Shown here piece by piece: positions 7,624 through 17,900 of a stretch of DNA of 29,118 nt. The notes under the pieces were generated by a model. The model did no database searches, had not been told where the DNA came from, and saw only the letters and a program-made list of their open reading frames with translations. Source of the stretch: a candidate division CSSED10-310 bacterium (lineage in GTDB: Bacteria; CSSED10-310; JAFGDC01); NCBI GenBank assembly GCA_016932295.1, contig JAFGDC010000133.1, positions 1 to 29,118 of the forward strand. The letters are read 5' to 3'. Numbering within the stretch: position 1 is the first letter of the stretch; every line of letters starts with the position of its first letter. The position numbers and the translations under genes were made by a program.

Positions 7624-10600
7624 CTAGCGGATTTCCCAGTAAGGCCAGAGGTTGCTGATTCCGCCGGTGCTTTCGTACGCCTGCACCGTCAACATATAGC
7701 GTCCGACCGGGATACCCGCTCCGAACTCCATGGAGACCACGTAGAAATCCAGGCCTACAGGTTCGAGAAATATGCCGAGCGGTAAACCGTCATATCCCAG
7801 TTCCACGGTATTCACCGTGCCGGCGGCGCCGGGGATCTGTACGAAGAGCGTCATTTCCCCGCCTTGCGGTGTGACTTCGGTCTGATAATAGCCTCCCAGC
7901 AGAATGGAAGAGGATGCCCTGGCCCCTTCGCCTATATAGCCATGGACGGTAAGGTAGTCCGACATCCGGGTCCGGACATCGTCGATGGTCATGGGCGGAG
8001 ATCCGGCAGCCGTGGTTCCGGTTACCGTGAGATAGGGCCAAAGATCACTGACATCGCCCTGCTGATCCACTGCATCCACCAGAATGGCGAAACGTGAGGC
8101 GGGTAATCCGGCAGCCAGGTCCACGGCAAAGGTAAACACGCCGTCACCGGCGGCATCGTCACCAGCCTGACCGTCGTCATGCATGTCCAGCAGGTACATG
8201 GGTTCGGCGAGCATATCGTTCTGCATGCCGCCGTAATATAAGCGCACCCGCGCGATGTTGTCGGGAGGCTCCACCGCGGCGATAACCTTCATCTGCCCCG
8301 GCGATCCTCCGTCATATGGGTTGGCCAGGATGCCCGCCCACTGGATGACCGGGCGCTCAGGACCGGTGTCTTCTCCAAAGCAGAGCTGCAACCCGCAGTC
8401 CTCATTGTTCAGACTCACCACTACCCTCCGGGTCAGCGCGATGGTGACATCACGATCCATCCGGTCGGCATACACATACTCGGCATCCTGGTAGCGAATG
8501 AATGCCTGCCCGCCGGCCAGGTTGCGCATTCCGATGAGGTCCACCGAGGGACCACCCACCATCTGCAGGTTCGTCTTGCCATTGAACATCATGTCCCAGG
8601 TATTGGGAGAGAGCCCGAACTCCACCTGGATGCCGGTCAGGGAAGGATCCAGTTGGTACTGGGCCGTCAGGAAATCGCTGCCGGCACCCAGACTGACCCG
8701 CCTCCTGATCTTCAGATCGCTGGAGTAGAAGGTCAGAGAGCCGGAACCAGGGATGACCTGATACATGTCGTTCACGTAACCCTCTTCACGGAAGCAACTG
8801 AGCCGATTGATTTCGTCATCCGAATCATCGGAAGTGAACCGGTCGAGCCCCTCGTCCTCGCTGCCCCGATCAGGTTGCACGATGGAGGTGCCCACGACTT
8901 CCAGCGGACGCCCCGAGCCATCCCGGTAGTACGCTTTTACCAGCCTCCCGCCGTTGTTTTCGAAGACAAGGAACAATCTGTCGTTATGAAGGAGGTACTC
9001 GTCTTCTCCATCCAGATCCACATCACGGGCTTCCGCCACGGTTGCGGCGGCGGGATTTGCATCGGCCCATTCGGCAGCGGCGAGAATCATGTTCACATCA
9101 CGGACATGGTTGCACGCGGGCAGCATCCAGTGGACCATCACACCCTTGGTATCATCGTCAGCCTCTTCTTCCGTGAGGCTCCGCACCGTATATTCGTCAT
9201 GCCAGGCGATCTCGTAGAGCATGGCGAGGTAGGAATAAACCGCGAGGTCCACCAGGTCGTTTTCAGCACTTGTGGTTTCCAGCGCATTCCAGGTCTGGGG
9301 AATGATACCCTGGGCGGATGGGGTTTCCGTTCCATTGTTCCAGTTCCATAAAGCGCCCATGGCCAGGTTGTTGGGCAGTGGGAAGCGGGGATAGGCTCCG
9401 GTCCCAGAAATATCATATTGCCATCCCCGAATGGCCGGTACCATGTCCTTGAAGCTCCATTCCCAGGCACTGCCCCAGTACCAGTTTTGATAGCCGTCAT
9501 CCCAGGAATCGTTGCGAGGATCGTTGTCCACGTTCTCGAAGTCAGGGTAGTGGGAGCTGTCCGGATCGTTCCCGTCGGCCGAGTCCAGCAACCAGCCGTA
9601 GGACTGGATAGGCAATTGATCGTTGAGCCAGTAAGGCGGCATCTGGTTGCCGAAGTAAGGCGGCAGATGGTTCGTGATCGGTTCATCCGTGACCGTGTCC
9701 CAGACATCTCCATTGCCGTCGCCGGTGATGTCCACCTCGTTGCGCAAAATGGCGTTCGGAGTCGTCATGGCGATCCACTGGTGGTTTGCGATCCAGGTGG
9801 TGACGATTTCATGACCATCTGGATTGCGGGCGGAAGCCAGTGCCCGATAGGGTTCGCCGGCATAATCCTCCCAATCTTCCATACAGAGCAGCAACTGTGC
9901 CTGGTCGGCATGCATGGCGAGATCGATGAGTTTGGCGCGCAGGCCGATCTGGAGTGATTTTTCATAGGCCATGCCGTAGAACTGCGGATACATAGTCTCG
10001 GTTTTCCACATCTGGGCGTATCTGTCTATGAAAAGAATTTTCATCCCGTTGTACTCATGTATTTTGTGGACATCGTTGTCATCGACCTGGACATCATTGC
10101 CGGGGACATCATCCCAGACGAAATCGTACCCGAACCAGTTATGATGATGGGTGTTCTCATCCAGGATCACCGCCTTGTACTGATAGCCGAACTGAGAATT
10201 GGCGGCCAGAATGTCCTGGTAAAAATCACCCCGCGCAGTCCGTTCAGGTATCCAGAATACCGGCAGACCGGTGTTGTCGACTCCGTAAAAATCCTTGATC
10301 AGCTCAGTGCCCAACTGGATTGAACGGCGGTTCACTGCACCATTGAAAAAAGGCATCATATGCTCTGAGAAGAAACCGCCGGTAAGCTCCACCAAGCCAG
10401 CGTCGACGCCATCCGCAATGCGCTGGTTGAAACCCGGATCAGCCCATTCTATACCAAGGCTCAAGGTACCGGACAGGTGGACTTGAACAGGCATTCCGGT
10501 CAATTCCGCGGTTTCGATGGCACGGTACAGTCCCACTCCCTGGATGGGTTCAAGTGGATCGGTGGACTTGTCGATGCGACTCTGAATAAGTCGTTCGTTC

Positions 10601-11403
10601 AGAAACGGTTGGTTACCGTGCATGACCACGGCCCACTTGCCGCGACCCGTGAACCGGTCGGCACTGCTTATACTGCCGTTGAGGGTATCGTCGCTGAATC
10701 CCCGGTCATCATCCGTCATGGCATCCGTGAGGTCCGAATGGTCCGGCACTTCCCCGGCGCCGCCATTGGTGCCATCGCGGCAGGTGAACACCTGGAAGCG
10801 CAGGACCCGGCTGCCATCCCAGCCATGGTCGAGCAGCACGCTGTGCGCCACACCGAACTCGAGGCTGTCCAGTTCCGCGTGCCAGCGGGGGCCGAGGAGC
10901 GGTTCACCCGTGCTGGGTTGCCCGGCCACTCCCGCCTTCACTTCGTAGTTGACTGAATCGTACACGCAGAATGCCAGATCCCACGGCATGTCGGTTTGAC
11001 AGTCGGTATAGTCCGGCAGCCATGTCTCACCCTGGGCCGGATTGGTATCCACCATCACGTACGCATCCACGCCGCCTGATGATTCGGCGTACAGCTTGAG
11101 GTCGAAGAAGTCGATGCGGAAAAAAACGTTTTCTCCATCATCATTGAAATAGAACGCGACGATATCACGGGAATCGTCGTAGTGATCATTGAAGAGGTAG
11201 GTGGCATCAGTTCCGGCGGGCACGGTTCCGCCTTCGATCGGGGCGGCATCCGGATCGCTGGGATCAGCGCCCAGGGTCATTCCCCAATAGGTGTCCATGG
11301 CCTTGAGATCGGCGCCGGTCCAGTCAGTGAAATCGCCATCGATGACAATGGCCTGCGCGGTACCCGCGATTGCGATGAGCAGTAACGGTATCAGTCGCTT
11401 CAT
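7624..11403 (-). CDS. Secreted GH57-like glycoside hydrolase with N-terminal DOMON/CBM9-like domain
   Basis: The 1259-aa product starts at an ATG preceded by GGAGGAGCC. It has a signal peptide (MKRLIPLLLIAIAGTAQA). Residues 19-250 form a domain opening with IVIDGDFTDW, typical of CBM9/DOMON-like modules. A GH57-like barrel follows. Motif 1 reads MHGNQPF (261-267) instead of the usual HxHQP. Motif 2 is LVELTGGFFSEH (Glu339). Motif 3 is FWIPERTA, with Glu387 as the expected nucleophile. Motif 4 is around LLCMEDWEDYAG (Glu509/Asp510). The C-terminal third has two Ig-like modules, each ending in a LWPY motif; the first has a DDGQAGDDAAGDG calcium-loop-like repeat. It would act outside the inner membrane on an alpha-glucan. 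The variant motif 1 leaves open altered specificity or lost activity. It sits 10 nt from each neighbour in the operon. Confidence 0.82.
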   Translation of the reverse strand: MKRLIPLLLIAIAGTAQAIVIDGDFTDWTGADLKAMDTYWGMTLGADPSDPDAAPIEGGTVPAGTDATYLFNDHYDDSRDIVAFYFNDDGENVFFRIDFFDLKLYAESSGGVDAYVMVDTNPAQGETWLPDYTDCQTDMPWDLAFCVYDSVNYEVKAGVAGQPSTGEPLLGPRWHAELDSLEFGVAHSVLLDHGWDGSRVLRFQVFTCRDGTNGGAGEVPDHSDLTDAMTDDDRGFSDDTLNGSISSADRFTGRGKWAVVMHGNQPFLNERLIQSRIDKSTDPLEPIQGVGLYRAIETAELTGMPVQVHLSGTLSLGIEWADPGFNQRIADGVDAGLVELTGGFFSEHMMPFFNGAVNRRSIQLGTELIKDFYGVDNTGLPVFWIPERTARGDFYQDILAANSQFGYQYKAVILDENTHHHNWFGYDFVWDDVPGNDVQVDDNDVHKIHEYNGMKILFIDRYAQMWKTETMYPQFYGMAYEKSLQIGLRAKLIDLAMHADQAQLLLCMEDWEDYAGEPYRALASARNPDGHEIVTTWIANHQWIAMTTPNAILRNEVDITGDGNGDVWDTVTDEPITNHLPPYFGNQMPPYWLNDQLPIQSYGWLLDSADGNDPDSSHYPDFENVDNDPRNDSWDDGYQNWYWGSAWEWSFKDMVPAIRGWQYDISGTGAYPRFPLPNNLAMGALWNWNNGTETPSAQGIIPQTWNALETTSAENDLVDLAVYSYLAMLYEIAWHDEYTVRSLTEEEADDDTKGVMVHWMLPACNHVRDVNMILAAAEWADANPAAATVAEARDVDLDGEDEYLLHNDRLFLVFENNGGRLVKAYYRDGSGRPLEVVGTSIVQPDRGSEDEGLDRFTSDDSDDEINRLSCFREEGYVNDMYQVIPGSGSLTFYSSDLKIRRRVSLGAGSDFLTAQYQLDPSLTGIQVEFGLSPNTWDMMFNGKTNLQMVGGPSVDLIGMRNLAGGQAFIRYQDAEYVYADRMDRDVTIALTRRVVVSLNNEDCGLQLCFGEDTGPERPVIQWAGILANPYDGGSPGQMKVIAAVEPPDNIARVRLYYGGMQNDMLAEPMYLLDMHDDGQAGDDAAGDGVFTFAVDLAAGLPASRFAILVDAVDQQGDVSDLWPYLTVTGTTAAGSPPMTIDDVRTRMSDYLTVHGYIGEGARASSSILLGGYYQTEVTPQGGEMTLFVQIPGAAGTVNTVELGYDGLPLGIFLEPVGLDFYVVSMEFGAGIPVGRYMLTVQAYESTGGISNLWPYWEIR

Positions 11404-11413
11404 GGCTCCTCCA

Positions 11414-14400
11414 TCAACTATCGTAGCCGAACGTCCACATTCCCACGTCCCCGATAACGGATGACATGGAGGAGTCGGTCATGGCGGAGATAAATCTCAA
11501 TCCGTTGGCGCTGCCGGCGCCAGACGGCCACAGGAACTCTCCGATGATATCACGCTGCCGCACCGTTTCGGCCGGCAGGTTGAAGGTGTCGAATTCCACC
11601 GCTTCGGTCCAGCCCGGGTACCAGAAATAGCTGCCGAACACATCCAGGGCGCAGAGAAAATTGACATTCTGGTACGATTGGGTAGTCTGATTGACAATGA
11701 CAGCCTTCACCCAACAGGATTCACCAGCCGTAAACATGTTGTCCGGCATGCTCACTTCGACCCCGAGATTGAAACTGGGCGCCACATCCAGGAAAGCCCA
11801 GTCCAGACTGAAAGCGCCGGTGTCATCAATCGCTTTAATGACCAGGAGATATCGTCCCGATGGTGTGCCTGCCGACACCCTCACCCTGGCCGAATAGTAT
11901 TCGTCATCCGGTTCCGCATCCCCGTCGTTGAAGAAATCGCCATCATCATACAGCATGTGTCTCCGGTCGCCGCCGATCGGACGTAAATCCACCGACACTT
12001 CCACGATCTGGGAGGTTTCGATTTCTTCCTCGTAGACTCTCAGGGTCAAAATGCCGGGCGTGACACCATCCGCCGGCAAAGTTGCGGGTGCAATGACCGG
12101 CTCTTCTGTCAGGGGCGGCACAAACATATCGTCACCGTTTCCGGGCGGATACTCGCAGTCCTCGACGTAATCCTCATCTGTCTCGGCGCCGTTGGGATGG
12201 TGGTTATTGACATTATCACCCTTGGAGATGATCGGATGCAGCGCCATGTAGGGATAGGGCATGTCATACCCGGCTTTTTTCGCCAGGACATAAATGGACA
12301 CCAAGCGCTCCCGGAAGAGATCGCAGAAGATTTCATCCGAACCGAAGCACTGGTCGGCCCCGTACCACCAGAACGGATCACTCCCTTCGACGGTGTAAAG
12401 TTCATCCCAGATCAACCAATCCAGGTACCGCTGGCGGCCGTCCAGGATGGTCAGCGGTTCGCCGTAGGGGTGCGGCCTGAAGTTCTCCGCATTGATGGTG
12501 TCCATCCCTTCCCTGGTATACTTGAGATCGATCCAGGCCTGGATCTCGTTATCCTCACCCATCCAGGTGGTGAAGTCGCCCCATACCCAACTACCATGTG
12601 CCAGGGGTTCGAGTTCATACTGATTGTCCAGCGGCATGGGAGCACCAGCCACATACTCACCGTTCACGATGCCGATGTAGCTCGACGGCGTCGCGGTCTG
12701 GAGATTGTACTCGGCATACCAGCGTTGATCAGGCGGGATCATTGCGTTGGCACGATTCAGGCGATAATACAGACCGTAGCTATCCACGCCTCCTTCCAGG
12801 TGGGAATACTCGAAGAAGGTGGCGCCGAACCGATGGAAAAACCCCCAGACGTTCTCTCCGTCGGCGCAGTGCGACCAGAACTTGTCGTGTCCCCAGTCGT
12901 TGATGACATGATACTCCATGATGTTGAAAGCCCATTGATTCGCATCGCAATCCATGCCGCACAACCAGAAGGGATTTCCATCGGGATCCACGAGACCGCA
13001 CAGGTTCTGCCCGCCATCATGAAAAAAGCCGCCGTTGAATCCCACCAGATCGGTTTCACTTCTGAACCAGATGCTCATGGCATCACTGTTGTCCCCGTCG
13101 AGATACTGATCGTCCTCATCGATCCGGTACATCCTGCCGGTATCGTCCACATGTCCTGAAGCGACCGCAACCTCGTCGCCGCTGGCGATCCACTTGACAT
13201 TGTTTCGGCGGAAGGCGTACACCACCGATTCCCCCACCGATCCCTCGCCAGGCCACATGCCTTGTGGGTACTTGCCGAAATTACGCTTGTATTGCTCGGC
13301 GCCAAGGGCCACCTGATTGTAGACGTCATCCGGATAGATCGCCTGGTCATCGGGCCCGAACTCACCCGTCTGGAGTTCACCTGTCCCATGATACTGAAAG
13401 TCGATGGCATCTACGCGGTCATAATACGGAGCCTGTTCGAAGTAATTATCCGTGTCGAACACCAGGGGCAGAATGGGGTGACTGTAAGGAGTCGTCACCA
13501 CCTCGATCTGCGGATACCCGGTATGCGGGCATATGGTGTCCTGAAGCTTGCGATGGATCGGCACGATGTACTTCAAAATCTTGTAGTGCTGAATGGCCAC
13601 AAAAATGGCATCCCAGTCGGTGAAATGATGACAAACCCGGCCATCCAGCAAGAACTCGCTGCCGTGGCCGTTGCTGTAACCACCGACATCACAGGGATCC
13701 AGTGTCTCACCGGTTTCGCCGAACCATTCATCCGCGGGCGTTCCCCAGGTTTTAAACTGACCCAGGTCCTTGATGCCTTCCACCACATCCGTCATCTCGT
13801 TGCCGAACTCGTCATGCCCCTTCAGGATGTAGGCATTGGTTTCCTTGAAATAATAATGCATGGCGGCCAGCGCGTACCACACCTTCAGGTCGCGCAGTTC
13901 TTCTTCGGTCCAGTTGTCGGGATTGCCGCCGCCGGCGGTAAGTCGCTTGGTCTCGAGTGCCCGGTAGGATGGATACATGAACACATGGTGAGAGCGCGGC
14001 GTGATATAGCTGGAATTGAACAGGATGAACACCTTTTCTTCGTTGGTGAAATTCTGTTGGGGCTTGATGAGCAGATCGAAGACTCGTTCCAGGAGGAGGC
14101 TGTTGTCATTCCAGTCGGTGGCAAGCGGATCATGGTTTGGATAGAGGTCGAAGCGGCATGCCTCGGGATAATCGGCGCCATCGAAGCAGGGACCGAGTTT
14201 ATCCACGTAGTATTGCAATTGATACAACAATACACCGGACAGATTGATGGTGAGATGGACGAACGGGAACCCAAAGCCGGTGGGCGCGCCGGTGTCTACC
14301 CACTCATTGCCCGACAACTCATAGGTGTTGATATCATTACGACCGTCGATCAGCACGGCAGCCATGAAATAATAGTCCCGCACCCCATGGATTCGCGCGA

Positions 14401-14557
14401 ACGGGTATTCGAAAACACCACTCATGGCATGGAGGTAGGATGGCTGGTGCTGATTCCAGAAAAAATTGACATAGGTGTCGTACGCCAGTGCGTCGGGGGC
14501 AGCCAAGACCACCAGAAAACACAACGCACCACCTATAAGTGCTTTGCTTTTAATCAC
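11414..14557 (-). CDS. Secreted GH57 amylopullulanase-like enzyme
   Basis: The first gene of the operon encodes about 1047 aa. I prefer the GTG at 14557 (AAGGA 8 nt upstream) to the ATG at 14566, whose AAAGG touches the start codon. A signal peptide ends near APDALA. All GH57 motifs of the amylopullulanase type are visible, numbered from the ATG: NQHQPSY (His40); QIEVVTTPYSHPILPL (Glu355); GMWPGEGSVGE (Glu441, expected nucleophile); ADGENVWGF (Asp569, expected acid/base); and EGSDPFWWYG (727-736). A beta-sandwich domain with VTPGILTLRVYEEE and the loop YDDGDFFNDGDAEPDDEYYSA follows, then a terminal Ig-like domain ending in WTFGYDS. It would hydrolyse alpha-1,4 and alpha-1,6 bonds of starch, glycogen or pullulan outside the inner membrane. 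Attachment to the surface or secretion is not resolved. Confidence 0.92.
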   Translation of the reverse strand: MIKSKALIGGALCFLVVLAAPDALAYDTYVNFFWNQHQPSYLHAMSGVFEYPFARIHGVRDYYFMAAVLIDGRNDINTYELSGNEWVDTGAPTGFGFPFVHLTINLSGVLLYQLQYYVDKLGPCFDGADYPEACRFDLYPNHDPLATDWNDNSLLLERVFDLLIKPQQNFTNEEKVFILFNSSYITPRSHHVFMYPSYRALETKRLTAGGGNPDNWTEEELRDLKVWYALAAMHYYFKETNAYILKGHDEFGNEMTDVVEGIKDLGQFKTWGTPADEWFGETGETLDPCDVGGYSNGHGSEFLLDGRVCHHFTDWDAIFVAIQHYKILKYIVPIHRKLQDTICPHTGYPQIEVVTTPYSHPILPLVFDTDNYFEQAPYYDRVDAIDFQYHGTGELQTGEFGPDDQAIYPDDVYNQVALGAEQYKRNFGKYPQGMWPGEGSVGESVVYAFRRNNVKWIASGDEVAVASGHVDDTGRMYRIDEDDQYLDGDNSDAMSIWFRSETDLVGFNGGFFHDGGQNLCGLVDPDGNPFWLCGMDCDANQWAFNIMEYHVINDWGHDKFWSHCADGENVWGFFHRFGATFFEYSHLEGGVDSYGLYYRLNRANAMIPPDQRWYAEYNLQTATPSSYIGIVNGEYVAGAPMPLDNQYELEPLAHGSWVWGDFTTWMGEDNEIQAWIDLKYTREGMDTINAENFRPHPYGEPLTILDGRQRYLDWLIWDELYTVEGSDPFWWYGADQCFGSDEIFCDLFRERLVSIYVLAKKAGYDMPYPYMALHPIISKGDNVNNHHPNGAETDEDYVEDCEYPPGNGDDMFVPPLTEEPVIAPATLPADGVTPGILTLRVYEEEIETSQIVEVSVDLRPIGGDRRHMLYDDGDFFNDGDAEPDDEYYSARVRVSAGTPSGRYLLVIKAIDDTGAFSLDWAFLDVAPSFNLGVEVSMPDNMFTAGESCWVKAVIVNQTTQSYQNVNFLCALDVFGSYFWYPGWTEAVEFDTFNLPAETVRQRDIIGEFLWPSGAGSANGLRFISAMTDSSMSSVIGDVGMWTFGYDS

Positions 14558-14595
14558 AATCTCCATCCTTTCTCGAAGAGGTGAAACGCATCCAG

Positions 14596-14624
14596 ACTCT
14601 AGCCGTGATCACCAACACTGTCAA
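14596..14624 (-). promoter_or_regulatory. Sigma70-type promoter of the GH57 operon
   Basis: Read on the minus strand, a perfect TTGACA (14624-14619) is followed after 17 nt by TAGAGT (14601-14596), matching TATAAT at four of six positions. Transcription would start near 14588, giving a leader of about 30 nt before the GTG at 14557. No other start of comparable strength was seen for the block down to 5820. Confidence 0.7.
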
Positions 14625-14851
14625 CAGATGGCGCGGAATGGATGCGAATCGGATTCGGACTCGCGAATCGTTTCAATGTCATGCCCAATCCGGTTTTGAA
14701 TAATTGCAACGCGCCGCCTTTCCTTTCACCTCAGTGGTGGAAGAGACCGCCGCCGGACGCAGGCTGTCGGGTCGTGTTGAACAACTCATTCAGAAACGGC
14801 CGTTGACCACCCCGGGTAATGCAGTCGGAGGATTCGGGCAGTCCCTTCATG

Positions 14852-14881
14852 GGTGAGTTTTCTCACCGAATACTCTATACT
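14852..14881 (+). promoter_or_regulatory. Palindrome and -10-like box before the M1-M28 gene
   Basis: GGTGAG-TTTT-CTCACC (14852-14867) is a perfect inverted repeat, followed by TATACT (14876-14881), a good -10 box. The -35 position is weak and falls within the left arm. The layout suggests a promoter with an operator overlapping it, about 27 nt before the ATG at 14909. The palindrome could equally be a chance hairpin. Confidence 0.35.
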
Positions 14882-14908
14882 GGTGTTCTTTATCCCCTGG
14901 AGGTGATC

Positions 14909-17900
14909 ATGAAACAGTATCTGGTGCCATTCCTGCTCGCCTGCTGGACCGCCGGCACCGTGGCGAGTGATGTCCGGCCCTTCTCCGTGAAGGTCCATAA
15001 ACTCAAACTTCAACTCGATCCAAAAGACCATTCGCTGATTGGAGAGGACCGCATCACCATCAGGAGTGACGCCGACGACCTCCGCATGGTGACTCTCCTG
15101 CTCCATCGCGAGTTATCCGTGACACAGGTGCGCCTGGATCGTACCAGTTGTGTTTTTTCCTATCAGTCCGATCCAGACGATCCCTTTATCCGACAAATCC
15201 GGATCAAGCTGCCCGTAAGTATCGCCAGGGACCGGCAGTTCGATCTGAATATCAAATACCGCGGCACTCTGTACGATGCACTATCCAAGGCAGAGGATCT
15301 CGCCTTCGTGATTGGTGACGAGACCCGTGGATTGATCGGTGAGGAGGGGATCTACCTATATAAGGGAAGTTATTATTATCCCGCCGTGCCGATCTCCCTG
15401 GCCGTGTTCGATGCCGTTATCACCACTCCGGAGGCGTTTATACCGGTGAGTCAGGGCAATCTGATGGAGGATACGGTGGAAAACGGCCGACGACGGCGCC
15501 ACTTTGCATCCGACATCCCCGCCGACGGTTTCACGATAGCCGCCAATCGATTTCAGATCAGCTCGATCGAACGGGACGGCGTACTGATCTCGACGTACCT
15601 GTTCGCCGAGGATGCCGGTTTCGCCGAGATTCTCCTTCAACCCACCGCTGACTTCCTCTCGCTCTATACCAAGATGCTCGGTCCGTTTCCATACACCCGC
15701 TTCGACATCGTCGAAAATTTCTTCACCACCGGTTACGGATTACCGGCATTCACGCTTCTGGGCAAACAGGTGATCCAGCAGGGCGCATTCATTTTACGAC
15801 CGGGCCACATCGATCACGAACTCCTGCACAACTGGTGGGGGAACTACCTGTTCATCGAACCGGGCGGAGACAACTGGGCGGAAGGGATCACCTCCTACCT
15901 GAGCAACTACTACCAGCATGAACTGCAGAGCGCTGCGGCCGGCACCGACTATCGCCGCCGGCTGCTGCAGAAGTACGCGATTCGAGTCACACCGGAGAAC
16001 GAATACCCGGTGAGGGACTTCAAATGGAAACGGGTGGAGGAAGACAACGAAATCGGTTACGGGAAAGCCGCCATGCTATTTCACATGCTCCGCCGCCAGC
16101 TCGACGATCCGTTATTCTTCGCCGGTCTGCGCAGGATTATCCAGGAGAAGGGCGGCGATTTTGTTACCTGGGATGACTTCCGCATAACCTTTGAACAAGT
16201 CAGCGGCAAAGATCTGAAGACCTTTTTCACCCAGTGGCTCGATCTCAAGGGCGGGCCGGCGCTCCTGCTCGAGCCACCGAAGCTTGAACTGGTCGGCGAC
16301 GATTTTCTGCTCAGCGGGGGTATCCTCCAGTCACCTCCGTACTACGACCTGGAACTGCCCATACGAATTACCTTCCAGGGGGGTGCCATGGACCAGGTGG
16401 TCAGGGTATCGGGACCGAGAACACCCTTACGCTACCGATTCAAGACCATGCCCTATGAACTGGAGATCGATCCCGATGCGCATATCTTTAAAATCCTGAG
16501 CGAAGGGCAGATCCTGCCCTGCCTCAATCGAACCATCCACTCAGCCAACCTGCTGGTGGTCACTCCCTCGAGGCCTCGCGAAGGCAACGGAGAGTATTAC
16601 TCGATGCTGGCCGAAAGACTGGCTTCACAGGGGATCGAGGTCGTCCCTGACACCCAGATGGATACTGCCAGGATAGATGCACACCCCCTCTTCCTGCTCG
16701 GTTTACCCGATGAAAACTCCGTCACCGCCGAACTCGCGGGATTCCTGCCGGTTGCAACAGCGTTATTCACGGACGATTCCTGCAAGATAATGGGCAGCAC
16801 CTACACCGATTCGGGCACCGCAGTACTGCTCTCGACCGATCATCCCCGCGCCTCGGGGCTGCCCGTGACCATTTACGGCGGCTTCACACCGGATGCGCTG
16901 CAACGCTCCCGGCTGCTCTTTTTCTATGGCTGGGATGGGTTCATCGTGTACAAGTCCGGCCGACCGATACAGCGGGGTGATATGCAACCCACGAACAATC
17001 CACTGGCCATGCCGATTGCGGGCATCGAACCAATGCAATTGACGCCGGAACTCCACGAAAGCCTGCAGCGCATCACCGAAAGCAATGTGAAAAAGGTGCT
17101 CTATGATCTTTCAGCCAAGGAATTCAAGGGCAGAAAATCAGGCGGACCAGGCGACGCCAAGACCCAGAAATACCTGAAGCGACGATTCAGCGACATCGGT
17201 CTCGAACCACTTGGAACCTTTCAGCAGAAGTTCAACGTAGTGGTCCAGGATGTGAAATCAGCGGTCATGGACATCCACCTCCCGGACCAGCAAGAGCCTC
17301 TTCGATTCGATATGGAATCAGGCGCATTGTTCCCCATGCCCGGTTTCAGTCAGGATGCCTGGGAACGATTGGAAGTCGTCTACTTCCCCGTAGGCGTGCC
17401 GTCGGCGACTGCCAGAGGCCTGGACGAGCTGTTGCCAGGCAGAATCATCATGACTCCCATGCCACCCGCCGATCCCTGTGATCCGCATGCGGGGTGGCGG
17501 GAACTGGTGGAACTTGCAGGCCGTAACCTGGCAGCGGGTATCATCGTCATCGCCGACGCGGACGCCGCTGATTGCCCGTGGTGCGCATACCCCAGCCGCC
17601 AAACCGCATCCGTACAGGCCGGCATGGTTCGCTCCGCGCGGCGCTATCCATATCCTGACACTACCATGGCGATTGCCGGATACCAGCAACGAAGCCCGCG
17701 CGCATCGAGAACCGGCAATGGTCCCGGCCCTACCATCCTGGTGCTCTCCCGGCCCGGATTCGAAACATTGTCCAGCAGTATTGCCATGCAGTCGGACGCG
17801 CCAATGCTTCTTGAAGGCGTCAAAATCATCATGAAAATTCTGTCGGTTCCACAGTTTCACCCCACCGCCAATCTCATCGGGGTTATACGATCCACTGAAC

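Noticed and set aside
13262..14584. 440-codon open frame on the plus strand opposite the GH57 amylopullulanase gene
   Set aside because: It is antisense to a gene with clear catalytic motifs, has no ribosome binding site and matches no family. It results from codon bias.
14909..14968. Lipoprotein signal (LLAC) in the M1-M28 protein
   Set aside because: The Cys at residue 12 is earlier than usual for a lipobox and position -2 is atypical; a normal signal peptide cut near VAS fits better.
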